64,000 nucleotides of DNA from positions 62,001-126,000 of IMG/VR virus record IMGVR_UViG_3300020084_000003, one strand, 5' to 3'. The notes under the pieces were generated by a model. It was not told where the DNA came from, ran no database searches, and worked only from the letters and a program-made list of their open reading frames with translations. Below, one piece after another: positions 20,842 to 30,027 of the stretch. The DNA comes from a virus. The translations under genes were made by a program, and so were the position numbers. Each line of letters starts with the position of its first letter. Position 1 is the stretch's first letter.

Positions 20842-21032
20842 ATAATACAAGTTTAATACGAGAACAAGCATCCAAAGCCTTACTTAATACAGATAGTAAG
20901 GCTTTGGAAGAATATAAGTTTAAGAAAAAATTATTACGAGATATAAATACTTTGAAAGAGCAAGTAGATGGTTTGCAGCGAGAGAATGCTGAACTTAAAA
21001 ATAGGCTCGACAGGATAGAGAACAAATTATAA
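20838..21032 (+). CDS. Small coiled-coil protein
   Basis: A 64-aa protein coupled by ATGA overlap to the giant DUF4815 gene upstream and ending 17 bp before the fibre gene. The second half (residues about 27-64, LLRDINTLKEQVDGLQRENA onward) has clean leucine heptads, predicting a parallel coiled coil. I do not recognise a family. Position between the DUF4815 protein and the fibres suggests a connector or trimerisation peptide, but this is inference. Confidence 0.75.
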   Translation: MNNTSLIREQASKALLNTDSKALEEYKFKKKLLRDINTLKEQVDGLQRENAELKNRLDRIENKL

Positions 21033-21049
21033 AATAGGGGCTAATTTAT

Positions 21050-24000
21050 ATGTCAAAACCCATTTATGTTGGTGCTAATGTGTCAACCACTGACACATTT
21101 AGTCAATGGTTGTCCAGAACAAATCAAATTATATTCGATATGGGAACGACTGTAGTAACTACAGCAAACGTCCTACAACCAAATACAACTAACGGTGCGT
21201 TGACTGCCGGTAACGCGCACGTAGCGGGTGTTTTTAGTGCAAACTCATTGGTGGCTACCTCTTCTTTGAGAGGCGGCACAGTAAGCACACCAGCTAACTT
21301 GGTGATAACATCAAATACAATATTTTCTCAGTCAGCATTGATTGCAATTCAAGCTAACACTGCTAACTTCAACGTTCAGGCTAACACCACAACTGTTAAT
21401 GGAAACTTTGCAATGTCCAACACTGCAAAGACATTTACCGTTCATGCAAATAGCACAACTATTTCTCATGGCCCGTTCACCGTGTCTTCAAACTCAGCCT
21501 TTACCGGCGCATTTGTCGATGTTAATGGATCAAATCTTACAGTAACATCAAATACAAGCGTTTCAGCTACCACAATAAACATGGCAGGAAACGTAACCAT
21601 AACTGGTGTGAACACAAATATTTATTCTACAAATATAAATCTTGGTGACGATGCCACAGATACCGTGTTTGCATTTGCTAGATTTGGAAGACACATAATC
21701 CCAACTGGAACAACTGTTGACATAGGAAATACTTCACTTAATTTTGGAAACGTTCACGCTACAAATGGTGTTTATTCAAATGACATGACCGTTGGTCGCG
21801 ATACTACTACACAAAGAAATCTATTTGTTAATGGAACAGAAGCGAGAGTTCAAGGATTTGTTAACGCTAATGCTCTTTACTCTAGATCATCTGTAGAAAG
21901 AGGCATTTTCTATAACAACACTAGCTTGGTAGAAACATCTTCAAACTTCACATATCAAAATGGTAGAGTTTCAATACTAGGAACAAACGCGACATTTGAA
22001 TCTTTCACAACTACAGGTGGTGGTAGCTTTGGTGGAACATTGAATGTTGGAAATACTGCAAACGTTGCGGTGGATGCAAATATAGGCCAAAATGCCAATA
22101 CAAACAATTTGCGCGTAAGATCAATACCAGTGAACAGAATAGCATATACTGATGCAAACAGCGTCATGATATCCACTGCAAACTTGACCTACAACGGCAC
22201 TCTTCTTGCAATAAACACTGCCTCCGATTCAACTACTGCATTTACTGTAAGAGGTTCCGGTTCTGTAACTGGCAACTGGAACGCAAACGGAGCTTTGACA
22301 GTAGGTTCAACTGCAACTATCGGTGCAAATACCACAATAAATGGTGCAGAGGTTAGAGTAACTGGATTTGTAAACGCTAACGCTCTATTCGCCCGTTCTG
22401 CTGTCAACAGAGGTTTGTTCTATTCAAATGCTGGGTCATTGGAGACTTCTGCAAACTTCATCTATAACGGTGGCACACTTAGCGTAAATGGAACAACTGC
22501 TGCGGCACTCGGTTTTACTACAACTGGTTCTGGTAGCTTTGGTGGTAGCGTTGACGTTGCTGCAAATACAAATATTGGTGTTGATGCCAATATTGCAGCT
22601 AATGCCAATACAAACAACTTGCGTGTAAGATCAATTCCGACAAACAGAATACCATACGCAAACGCTACAAACTTCATGGTTTCAAGTGCCAACCTTACAT
22701 ATAATGGAACATTGTTGGCCGTAACTGGCGCAAGCAATGTGACTTCCGTATTTACTGCTACTGGTTCTGCAACTGTCACAGGTGCGTTGACCGTAGGTGG
22801 AGCAACTGGTGTTGGCGGCGAATTGGCTGTTTCTGGGAATACTAACGTTCAAAGTAACATCAATATATCCTCTGGTGCAAATACCGATACTTTAAGAGTA
22901 AGAAGTTTGATTGCAAATAATGGTATTGCTGTAACTGACGGGACCACTGGAAATATTGTTTCAAGCGGAAACTTTACATTCAATAACCAGTCTTTGGTTG
23001 TAAATGGTGCAAATAGCTCTTCGATCACAATACAAACTAACGGCGACTTGATTGCTGGTGGTAGCGGTTCGTTCTTTAGAAATCTAGATGTTAATGGTAA
23101 CACAGTCATTAACGGTGACTTGACTGTTAACGGTAGAACATTTATGGCTGCAAACAGCGCATTCACCATTCCTGCTGATTCTACAGTATCTAAGATAACT
23201 GTAACTCAAGAAATAGAAATGGCTAATACGGCTAGAGTCGCTGGTAATATAATGCCAAGAGTTAATAATCTAAATGATGTGGGTTCAGAGACTAGTATAT
23301 ATCGCTCAGTTTATGCAAACACATTTGTTGGTAATATTTCTTGGAATGGTGTTACTGATAGACCAAGCCCTGTATTGACCTTCGCTGGTGGTGATACTAC
23401 TGGTAACGGAGCTATGACAAGTTTGGGTGGAGTTTCAATAGCATTAACCACTAGAAGTGCAAACAGCACTGCATCTGGTGTAGTTAATACTGCTGCACAA
23501 ACTTTCTCTGGCGTAAAAACTTTTGCAAATACTATAACTGGCAGCATAAACGGAAACGCAAATACTGCAACCCGTTTCCAAACTGCAAGAACAATAAATG
23601 AAACTTCATTTGATGGTTCATCAAACATAACAATTGCTACTAGAGTTGTGACTGCAAATACCAATAGCAACATTTCTGCCCCAATGGCATTTGTCAACTC
23701 AGATATTGCGGCTACTAGCAATGGTTCAATTAGAGATATTGCATATGATTCCAGATTTACCTATCATCTAGAAACTGGCTCATTGAGAGTTATTGATGTT
23801 AACTCATCTTCTGATGCAAGAAAAAAATATAACATAAAAACCATTGAAAATTCTCTAAATAAGGTTAGCAGAATGAGAGGCGTCGAATATGACAGATTTG
23901 ATACCGATCTTCATTATGTTGGTGTTATAGCTCAAGAAATGGAAGAAATTATTCCAGAAGTCGTTAATGAAGATGCCGATGGGTTCAAATATGTTTCATA

Positions 24001-24088
24001 CGGCAACTTGGTTGGCGTTTTGATTGAGGCTATTAAAGACCTTAAAAATAAAGTAGATGTTCTAGAAGAAAAGTTGAAGGATCGCTAA
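21050..24088 (+). CDS. Tail fibre protein with C-terminal S74 intramolecular chaperone
   Basis: A 1012-aa fibre protein. The N-terminus (TTDTFSQWLSRTNQIIFDMG) is the attachment domain common to T4-like cyanophage/pelagiphage fibres. The shaft is Asn/Thr/Ala-rich with beta-helical periodicity and holds a 128-codon direct repeat. Residues from about 920 form a peptidase S74 (endosialidase-type) chaperone: SSDARKKYNIKTIENSLNKV, then YVGVIAQEMEEIIPEVV and a terminal coiled coil. The Ser-Lys dyad spacing (S-x4-K in SDARKK) fits auto-cleavage after trimer folding. RBS is AGGGG before ATG. The next fibre gene starts directly after the stop. Confidence 0.9.
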   Translation: MSKPIYVGANVSTTDTFSQWLSRTNQIIFDMGTTVVTTANVLQPNTTNGALTAGNAHVAGVFSANSLVATSSLRGGTVSTPANLVITSNTIFSQSALIAIQANTANFNVQANTTTVNGNFAMSNTAKTFTVHANSTTISHGPFTVSSNSAFTGAFVDVNGSNLTVTSNTSVSATTINMAGNVTITGVNTNIYSTNINLGDDATDTVFAFARFGRHIIPTGTTVDIGNTSLNFGNVHATNGVYSNDMTVGRDTTTQRNLFVNGTEARVQGFVNANALYSRSSVERGIFYNNTSLVETSSNFTYQNGRVSILGTNATFESFTTTGGGSFGGTLNVGNTANVAVDANIGQNANTNNLRVRSIPVNRIAYTDANSVMISTANLTYNGTLLAINTASDSTTAFTVRGSGSVTGNWNANGALTVGSTATIGANTTINGAEVRVTGFVNANALFARSAVNRGLFYSNAGSLETSANFIYNGGTLSVNGTTAAALGFTTTGSGSFGGSVDVAANTNIGVDANIAANANTNNLRVRSIPTNRIPYANATNFMVSSANLTYNGTLLAVTGASNVTSVFTATGSATVTGALTVGGATGVGGELAVSGNTNVQSNINISSGANTDTLRVRSLIANNGIAVTDGTTGNIVSSGNFTFNNQSLVVNGANSSSITIQTNGDLIAGGSGSFFRNLDVNGNTVINGDLTVNGRTFMAANSAFTIPADSTVSKITVTQEIEMANTARVAGNIMPRVNNLNDVGSETSIYRSVYANTFVGNISWNGVTDRPSPVLTFAGGDTTGNGAMTSLGGVSIALTTRSANSTASGVVNTAAQTFSGVKTFANTITGSINGNANTATRFQTARTINETSFDGSSNITIATRVVTANTNSNISAPMAFVNSDIAATSNGSIRDIAYDSRFTYHLETGSLRVIDVNSSSDARKKYNIKTIENSLNKVSRMRGVEYDRFDTDLHYVGVIAQEMEEIIPEVVNEDADGFKYVSYGNLVGVLIEAIKDLKNKVDVLEEKLKDR
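21830..22213 (+). repeat. Tail-fibre shaft direct repeat, copy 1
   Basis: A 128-codon unit starting NGTEARVQGFVNANALYSRS and ending TYNGTLLAI. Copy 2 begins exactly 510 bp downstream with no net indel over the unit. Nucleotide identity is moderate and protein similarity is high. Confidence 0.85.
22340..22723 (+). repeat. Tail-fibre shaft direct repeat, copy 2
   Basis: Second copy of the 128-codon unit, starting NGAEVRVTGFVNANALFARS and ending TYNGTLLAV. Both copies contain NTNNLRVRSIPxNRI. A third, partial echo (ANTDTLRVRSLIANNGI) follows around 22880-22920. Confidence 0.85.
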
Positions 24089-26605
24089 ATGGCATATGAA
24101 ATTAGAGGCACGGTAATAGTTGACGACAATAGAAATATTGTTGGAGCAAACACATATAACGGCTATGTCCCGGTAAACCCAAATTTGACAATATCTGCTG
24201 GCAACGGTATGAACGGAGGCGGATCACTATCTTCAAACCTATCATTTACAATCAGAGCCGGTAATGGATTGATTGCAAACACTTCCGGTCTACACGTAGC
24301 GCCCGGCAATGGCTTAATTGCAAATAATACCAACTTGACAGTAGATACGGTCTATTTCAATGAGCGTTATACAAATTATGCAAACGTAAACAGCTTTTCA
24401 AATACTCAAACATTTGAACAAGCTATGGGTGCGACTGCGAACGCCCATTTTGCTTTCGCATACGGACATTCTCAGGGTGCATCACCAACCGATGCTCCAA
24501 TTGCACAACAATCCAATGGTCTTTATTTAAAAAATCCTTGGAGATATAGCCAAATCCACTTCACCCCCGGCAACAGAATTTTTACAAGAAGTGACTCAGA
24601 TTGGGCAGAATTGTGGCACTCAGGCAACTTGCCGAACCCTGCTTTAAATTCTACTATTATTGCTACTGGTAATGGTCTTTCTGGCGGTGGAAACTTAACC
24701 GCAAACAGAACATTGGCAGTTGTGGGTGGTGCAGGAATAGTTTCAAACGCATCCGGCGTTCACGTTGCTGCTGGTGATGGTCTAGCAGTAAACTCATCTT
24801 CATTATCTGTAGCAAATACTATTGCAAGAGTTACATATGTAGATAGCACAGCAAATACCATTGCTGGAAGAACTATCGCTACTGGAAACGGTTTGACAGG
24901 TGGTGGAAACTTAACTGCAAACAGAACATTGTCTGTAGTCGCTGGTGCTGGTTTGACTGCAAACTCAACTGGCGTTCACGTGGTTGCTGGCGCTGGTTTG
25001 GTAACAAATTCTACTCATGTTTATATCCAAACCGGAAACGGCATGACTGCAAACTCTACTCATTTGTTTGTAAATGCTGGTGACGGTATAGTTGTATCTT
25101 CTACCGGTGTTGCAGTTGACTCTACTGTAGTTAGAAATAATACAAGCCAAGTAATTAATGGTGATATTTCAGTAAGAGCTAACGAAAACGTTGCAACTAC
25201 TCATATATGGATGCGTAACAATGACAGTTCTATCAGAGGATTGATCTATGCTGGCGCGGCAGATTCATCTATGATTATAAGACCATATAACTCAAATGGT
25301 CTAGGTGGAAGCTATAACTTCATATTTAACTCAAACGGAAGGTTTACAACTGCTTCTATATCCGGTGACGGTTCAGCGTTGACTTCACTTCCAGCCGAAC
25401 AATTGACCGGAACTATAAATGACGCGAGAATTGCATCTACTATTGCAAGATCAGCAATAACAATATCTCCGGGTAATGGTCTTACCGGTGGTGGTAACTT
25501 AACTGCAAACAGAACATTGGCAGTAGGTCAAGGCAACGGTATTAGCGTAAACTCTACTGCGGTTTCTGTAAATGCTGGAAACGGCATGGCCTCAGAGTCA
25601 AGCGGAATTAGAGTAGTTGGTGGAAATGGTTTGGCAGTAAACACCACAGGCGTTCATGTCGTGACTTCTGGTGGCCTTAGCACAAACTCTACTCACGTAT
25701 TTGTAAATACTGGAAACGGATTGACCAACAATACTACACATTTGTCTGTAGTGAGCGGTGATGGTGTTACATTTAATGCCAGCGGTGGAGTATCTGTAGA
25801 TAGCTCTGTAGTCAGAACAGGATTGACAATAACAACTACTAACGGTTTGGCTGGCGGCGGAAACCTATCTTCAAACAGAACATTGTCTGTTGTAGCTGGT
25901 AACGGATTGCTTGCAAACTCTACCGGCGTCCATGTCAACACTGGACCGGGGCTTACTGCCAACGCAACTCATGTTTTTGTTAATACAATTGGTGTTGGTT
26001 TTATCATTGGTGGAACAGGGCTTGCCATAGATTTCGCAAGAGTAGTAGGAACTGGCAGAAACATTATTGCTGGTAATGGTCTTTCTGGCGGTGGCAACTT
26101 AACAAATGATAGAACTATTCATGTAAACCCCGGAACTGGATTGGTCACAAACTCCACCCACGTTTATATTCAAACTGGAAACGGTTTGGGTTCAAACTCT
26201 ACACATTTGTTCGTAAATGCTGGTAACGGTCTTACTTCGGAAGCGGATGGTATCAGACTTGGAAACCCCGGTTCAATTACCGCTACTTCAACAAACTCAG
26301 TTTCATCATCAAGCCATACCCATGCCATAACAGAAGGCACAATTCGTTCGCTGATATCTGATGGGCCAGTTGGCGGTATTGGAACTTATGCAATGCTAAG
26401 ACAAGACGGCGGTGCTACACAGAGAGGCGACACAAGGGCTGGTTCTGGTATGACATATTCAGCGTGTAGCGGTAGAACATCACATGACGGGTTCTTTGGT
26501 AGCTCACGTCCCGGTGGAACATGGATGTGTATGGGTGTGGCATCGGCCTATAGCGGTAACAATGACGGCGGCGGCAACACAACATTGTGGATGCGAGTAT
26601 CATAA
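24089..26605 (+). CDS. Tail fibre protein with GNGLxGGGNL repeats and receptor-binding-type tip
   Basis: An 838-aa second fibre protein that begins on the base after the previous stop. The body is built of repeats of the type GNGLSGGGNLTANRTLAV separated by N-S/T-x-V-H-V blocks, a classic phage beta-shaft repeat. Residues about 100-180 hold a globular insertion (HFAFAYGHSQG..NPWRYSQIHFTPGN, WAELWHSGNLP), the latter a common fibre motif. The C-terminus (PGGTWMCMGVASAYSGNN, then TTLWMRVS) matches the tip ending G-T-W-x-C-M-G...LWxR[IV]S seen on many phage fibres, so it is likely the distal receptor-binding end. It lacks an S74 domain, and the next gene may be its chaperone. Confidence 0.88.
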   Translation: MAYEIRGTVIVDDNRNIVGANTYNGYVPVNPNLTISAGNGMNGGGSLSSNLSFTIRAGNGLIANTSGLHVAPGNGLIANNTNLTVDTVYFNERYTNYANVNSFSNTQTFEQAMGATANAHFAFAYGHSQGASPTDAPIAQQSNGLYLKNPWRYSQIHFTPGNRIFTRSDSDWAELWHSGNLPNPALNSTIIATGNGLSGGGNLTANRTLAVVGGAGIVSNASGVHVAAGDGLAVNSSSLSVANTIARVTYVDSTANTIAGRTIATGNGLTGGGNLTANRTLSVVAGAGLTANSTGVHVVAGAGLVTNSTHVYIQTGNGMTANSTHLFVNAGDGIVVSSTGVAVDSTVVRNNTSQVINGDISVRANENVATTHIWMRNNDSSIRGLIYAGAADSSMIIRPYNSNGLGGSYNFIFNSNGRFTTASISGDGSALTSLPAEQLTGTINDARIASTIARSAITISPGNGLTGGGNLTANRTLAVGQGNGISVNSTAVSVNAGNGMASESSGIRVVGGNGLAVNTTGVHVVTSGGLSTNSTHVFVNTGNGLTNNTTHLSVVSGDGVTFNASGGVSVDSSVVRTGLTITTTNGLAGGGNLSSNRTLSVVAGNGLLANSTGVHVNTGPGLTANATHVFVNTIGVGFIIGGTGLAIDFARVVGTGRNIIAGNGLSGGGNLTNDRTIHVNPGTGLVTNSTHVYIQTGNGLGSNSTHLFVNAGNGLTSEADGIRLGNPGSITATSTNSVSSSSHTHAITEGTIRSLISDGPVGGIGTYAMLRQDGGATQRGDTRAGSGMTYSACSGRTSHDGFFGSSRPGGTWMCMGVASAYSGNNDGGGNTTLWMRVS
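24668..26130 (+). repeat. GNGLxGGGNL shaft repeats in tail fibre gene
   Basis: Five strong copies of the codon block for GNGL[ST]GGGNLTANRTL[AS]V or close variants begin near 24668, 24884, 25472, 25841 and 26071. A degenerate copy lies near 24200. Shorter N-S-T-H-V/L units fill the spaces between. Confidence 0.85.
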
Positions 26606-26619
26606 AAGAGGAATAAATT

Positions 26620-27156
26620 ATGCAAGTAAAAAATATCAAACGTGTAACAGAGACAGAAATAACATGTGAAATTAAACATCCAAAATATGGATGGATTCCT
26701 TATACCGCAATGGCGAATAGCGGCGAAGAAGACATGGAAAAGATATGGCAAAAGTGCAATACTGAGGATTTGGAATATGACACAGAAATTCTTAGAAATA
26801 GATATCGTTCAGACATTATAGCAAAAATGGATTATGGTGTTTTTGCCTTAATATCTCAGTATACAGACAGAGAGCAATCTTTATTCGATACTAAAGTAAT
26901 AGAAGCTGAAAAAGTTTTAGCTGGTGGAAAGTCTACATTATTAGAAACAGAGGCGAATATCAAAAAAATTACTGTTAAAAAATTGGCAGAAAATATTAAA
27001 AGCAAGAGTGACAAATATAGAGAAATGATAGTCAAGGTTGAGGCATCCAAGCCTATCGTTTATGAAGCATTTCAAAATCTAACCTCTTTGGAAGAAATAA
27101 ACGCTACAAGAGATAAATACATGAAGTTAGCATTAGAAATCACTAATGCGGAATAA
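26620..27156 (+). CDS. Probable tail fibre assembly/chaperone protein
   Basis: A 178-aa protein directly downstream of the fibre genes, with RBS GAGGA. The N-terminal 45 residues (VKRVTETEITCEIKHPKYGW, then IPYTAMANSGEEDMEK) resemble the start of fibre-assembly proteins, in which a short beta segment ending in Y-x-P-[FY]-T-A is followed by Asp/Glu-rich residues. The remainder is predicted helical and highly charged, consistent with a chaperone. The neck gene follows after 17 bp. Role is inferred from context and N-terminal likeness; no catalytic motif is seen. Confidence 0.55.
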   Translation: MQVKNIKRVTETEITCEIKHPKYGWIPYTAMANSGEEDMEKIWQKCNTEDLEYDTEILRNRYRSDIIAKMDYGVFALISQYTDREQSLFDTKVIEAEKVLAGGKSTLLETEANIKKITVKKLAENIKSKSDKYREMIVKVEASKPIVYEAFQNLTSLEEINATRDKYMKLALEITNAE

Positions 27157-27173
27157 AACGGAAGGTAAATGAA

Positions 27174-27911
27174 ATGGCACAACCAACTACCAGAGATGAA
27201 TTTAAAGACTACTGTTTAAGAAAATTGGGTGCGCCAGTTATCAATATAGATATGTCTGATGAGCAGATTGAAGATCGTATTGATGAAGCAATTTCTTTTT
27301 GGAGAGATTATCATTATGATGGTAGTGAGTTGACATATTTCAAGCATCAACTTACAGAAGAAGATGTAACTAATGGTTATATTACCGTCCCAAGCGATGC
27401 AATTGGTGTAGTCAGAATATTCAATTTTGGTGGAAAATTTGCTGGATTGGGCGGCGGCATATTCAATGCTCAATACCAATTCATGCTGAACAATATTACA
27501 ACTTTAAACTCTGGTGGTCTTAGTGATTACTATGCCATGAGAACCAACCTTTCATTGATTGAAGAAGTTTTGGTTGGTATGCCTATCATAAGATTCAATC
27601 GCCATTCAAATAAATTACATTTGGATAGTAGTGCCGGTAAATTGGTGGTTGGTCAATATATCATCATTGAAGGTTATGCGACAGTAGAAACCGCAGATGT
27701 TTGGTCAGACAGATGGCTTCAAAATTATGCAGCATGTTTGATTAAAGAAAATTGGGGCGGAAACTTGACCAAATATACAAACATGCAAATGGTTGGTGGC
27801 ATGATGTTCAACGGTGAAAAAATTCTGGATGACGCAAAAGAGGAAAGAAGAAAACTAGAAGAGGAAGTAATTATAGGTTTCTCCCCTCTTATTAGAAGCT
27901 TCTACGGATAA
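27174..27911 (+). CDS. gp13: Neck protein gp13
   Basis: A 245-aa homologue of T4 gp13, one of the two proteins that close the head and form the neck joining it to the tail. The signature is in the first 60 residues: YCLRKLGAPVINIDMSDEQI and DEAISFWRDYHYDGSE. T4 gp13 is 309 aa. RBS GGAAGG precedes ATG. The gp14 gene starts 3 bp after its stop, so the two are probably co-translated. Confidence 0.93.
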   Translation: MAQPTTRDEFKDYCLRKLGAPVINIDMSDEQIEDRIDEAISFWRDYHYDGSELTYFKHQLTEEDVTNGYITVPSDAIGVVRIFNFGGKFAGLGGGIFNAQYQFMLNNITTLNSGGLSDYYAMRTNLSLIEEVLVGMPIIRFNRHSNKLHLDSSAGKLVVGQYIIIEGYATVETADVWSDRWLQNYAACLIKENWGGNLTKYTNMQMVGGMMFNGEKILDDAKEERRKLEEEVIIGFSPLIRSFYG

Positions 27912-27914
27912 TAA

Positions 27915-28592
27915 ATGGCAACAAATCGTTTTTTCAATAACTACCGCTCTGCAAATGAACAAGAGTTAATAAACAATCTTGTAGTAGAATCAATCCAAAT
28001 TTTTGGAATTGATACATATTATGTTGCAAGACGTTTGGACAATGTAGATGATATTCTTAACGAAGCTTCCTTGTCAACATTTGACAGAGCTTTCGAGATG
28101 GAAATGTATCTAAAATCATTTGATTCATTTGAAGGCGACGGTGACATAATGAGCAAATTTGGTCTTGAGATTAAAGACCAATTGGTATTCACTGTTGCAA
28201 TAAAAACTTTCGAAAGACATGTTTGCCAGTTTGATCCTGACATAAAAAGACCGCGCGAGGGAGATTTGGTATATTTCCCCATGAACGATAAATTTTTCAA
28301 GGTTAACTTTGTTGAACATGAATCTGTTCTATACCAAGGCGGCAAACTATTTGTTTATGATTTGAAATGTGAATTGATGGAATTCTCAAATGAAAGATTT
28401 GATACCAAAGTCCCAATGATAGATGAGCATCATGCATTTAGCAGAACTGATAATATCGCAGATATGGAAACTCTTCATGATATTGATCCAATATCTAAAA
28501 ACATATTCTTCGAAGAAGAGTCAGAAGAGTTGATAAACACTAGTGACTTTGATCCATTCAAGGATATCAATATAACATCAATAAGAAAATAA
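27915..28592 (+). CDS. gp14: Neck protein gp14
   Basis: A 225-aa homologue of T4 gp14 (256 aa), the second neck protein. Recognised by FFNNYRSANEQELINNLVVE, then IFGIDTYYVARRLDNVDDIL, and by the later segment about interface residues RPREGDLVYFPMNDKFFKVN. The order 13-14-15-16-17 is exactly that of T4. The C-terminal 30 residues are acidic (EEESEELINTSDFDPFKDIN), as in other gp14 proteins. Confidence 0.93.
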   Translation: MATNRFFNNYRSANEQELINNLVVESIQIFGIDTYYVARRLDNVDDILNEASLSTFDRAFEMEMYLKSFDSFEGDGDIMSKFGLEIKDQLVFTVAIKTFERHVCQFDPDIKRPREGDLVYFPMNDKFFKVNFVEHESVLYQGGKLFVYDLKCELMEFSNERFDTKVPMIDEHHAFSRTDNIADMETLHDIDPISKNIFFEEESEELINTSDFDPFKDINITSIRK

Positions 28593-28601
28593 GGATATAC
28601 T

Positions 28602-29474
28602 ATGGCCTTTGCGAATCATTTTTATAACAAGCTTACAAGAAAATATGTTGCGGTATTTGGTAGCCTTTTTAATAAACTAACAATAAATCGTTACGACACA
28701 AACGGAGAGCCGGTTCAATCTTTGCCGGTTCCGATAAGCTTTGGACCTTGGCAGAAATTCCTTTTGAAGAACACCGCTGATCCTAATCTAGACAGAAAAT
28801 ATCAAATTCTACTTCCTAGAATGTCTTTTGATCTAGAGAACATATCATATGATCCAGAAAGAAGAGTTTCGCAGATTCAAAAATTGAAAGTTTCAGGCCC
28901 AGACGGAAACGATTTCGTATACACTCCAACGCCTTATATATTAAACTTTACTTTGCATGTGACTGCCTTGAACATGGAAGACGGCATTCAAATAATTGAA
29001 CAAATTATTCCATTCTTCCAGCCTAGCTATACACCTTCTGTTTATTTGATAGATGGACTAGAAGAACCAGTTGATATCTCAATAGATTTGGAGCAAGTGA
29101 CATTTACAGACGCATATGACGGCGACTTTCAATCAAGTAGAGTTATGGTTTGGACATTAATGTTTACCATGAAAGGATATTACTTCGGTCCTGTCAGACA
29201 CGGTAAGGTCATTAAATTTGTGGATGTTCAAAATAAGCTATCCAAAACAAGTGCTTTCGATCAAAATTATCTTGGTTCTATTATCACTGTTCAACCGGGA
29301 ATGGATGCGAATGGTGAACCAACTAAGAACATAGATGAAACCGTAAGTTATGTTTCTATAAATATTGATGATGATTGGGATTATTTGAAACAATTGCACA
29401 CCTTTGAAGAGTTACTTGAAAAAGGCTTATCAGACCAAAATCCTGATCCTCACAGAACCAATGGAAAACTATAG
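28602..29474 (+). CDS. gp15: Tail completion and sheath stabiliser gp15
   Basis: A 290-aa homologue of T4 gp15 (272 aa), the hexameric terminator that caps the tail tube and sheath and docks to the neck. The N-terminal HFYNKLTRKYVAVFGSLFNK and the ILLPRMSFDLENISYDPERR segment are characteristic. RBS AAGGA lies 7 bp before ATG. It is followed at 9 bp by the small terminase gene. Confidence 0.93.
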   Translation: MAFANHFYNKLTRKYVAVFGSLFNKLTINRYDTNGEPVQSLPVPISFGPWQKFLLKNTADPNLDRKYQILLPRMSFDLENISYDPERRVSQIQKLKVSGPDGNDFVYTPTPYILNFTLHVTALNMEDGIQIIEQIIPFFQPSYTPSVYLIDGLEEPVDISIDLEQVTFTDAYDGDFQSSRVMVWTLMFTMKGYYFGPVRHGKVIKFVDVQNKLSKTSAFDQNYLGSIITVQPGMDANGEPTKNIDETVSYVSINIDDDWDYLKQLHTFEELLEKGLSDQNPDPHRTNGKL

Positions 29475-29483
29475 GAAAATTAA

Positions 29484-30020
29484 ATGAGCGATGATATCAT
29501 ATCAAAGGCATTGGGCTTGCCTAGTATGCCTGACATGAGAGATGACGTTAACTCTGAGATAGAAGACGCAGAGATAGTTGAAGAAACTATTGCAGAAGAC
29601 GTGACCGAGAATGAAACAACTCAATCAAATGAATTGGTTGATTATGAAGAAACACATGCTGAAATTATTGACAATGATACAAATGATGTTGCTATATTTG
29701 AATCTGAAATAGATAAAGAATATATTGATGATGTTACTAAGGCCAAGAAAAACGTTTCTAAAATGATAGTGGATGGTCATTGGGCGTTTGAGAAATTACT
29801 TCTCGTCGCCACTCAGACAGAAAATCCAACTGCATTTGATTCTGCTTCTAGATTACTCAAAACTCTAGTTGATGCTAACAAAGAAATGGCTAACCTGTCC
29901 AACATGAAGCGTGACGCAAAAACTATGAAAAATAGAGATGCTAACGGTATTACTAACAACACAACAAATAACACTGTCATTTTAACTACAGCAGAAATAT
30001 TAAAAACACTTAAAAAATGA
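29484..30020 (+). CDS. gp16: Small terminase subunit gp16
   Basis: A 178-aa protein in the gp16 position. The first 75 residues are very acidic and probably disordered. The core (residues about 98-140, HWAFEKLLLVATQTENPTAF and SRLLKTLVDANKEMANLSNM) matches the central helical region of T4 gp16, which forms the oligomeric ring that recognises DNA and regulates gp17. The C-terminal Asn-rich segment and TTAEILKTLKK tail are also gp16-like. T4 gp16 is 164 aa. Confidence 0.85.
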   Translation: MSDDIISKALGLPSMPDMRDDVNSEIEDAEIVEETIAEDVTENETTQSNELVDYEETHAEIIDNDTNDVAIFESEIDKEYIDDVTKAKKNVSKMIVDGHWAFEKLLLVATQTENPTAFDSASRLLKTLVDANKEMANLSNMKRDAKTMKNRDANGITNNTTNNTVILTTAEILKTLKK

Positions 30021-30027
30021 GGTTTAT

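Noticed and set aside
20942-20949. TATAAATA inside the coiled-coil gene
   Set aside because: Within coding sequence and about 100 bp from the next start; could be chance in AT-rich DNA. Similar chance boxes occur at 32029 and, on the - strand, near 53487.
24668-26130. Regular repeats resembling a CRISPR array
   Set aside because: Repeats are in-frame protein repeats of a fibre shaft with variable spacing; no palindromic repeat of constant length.
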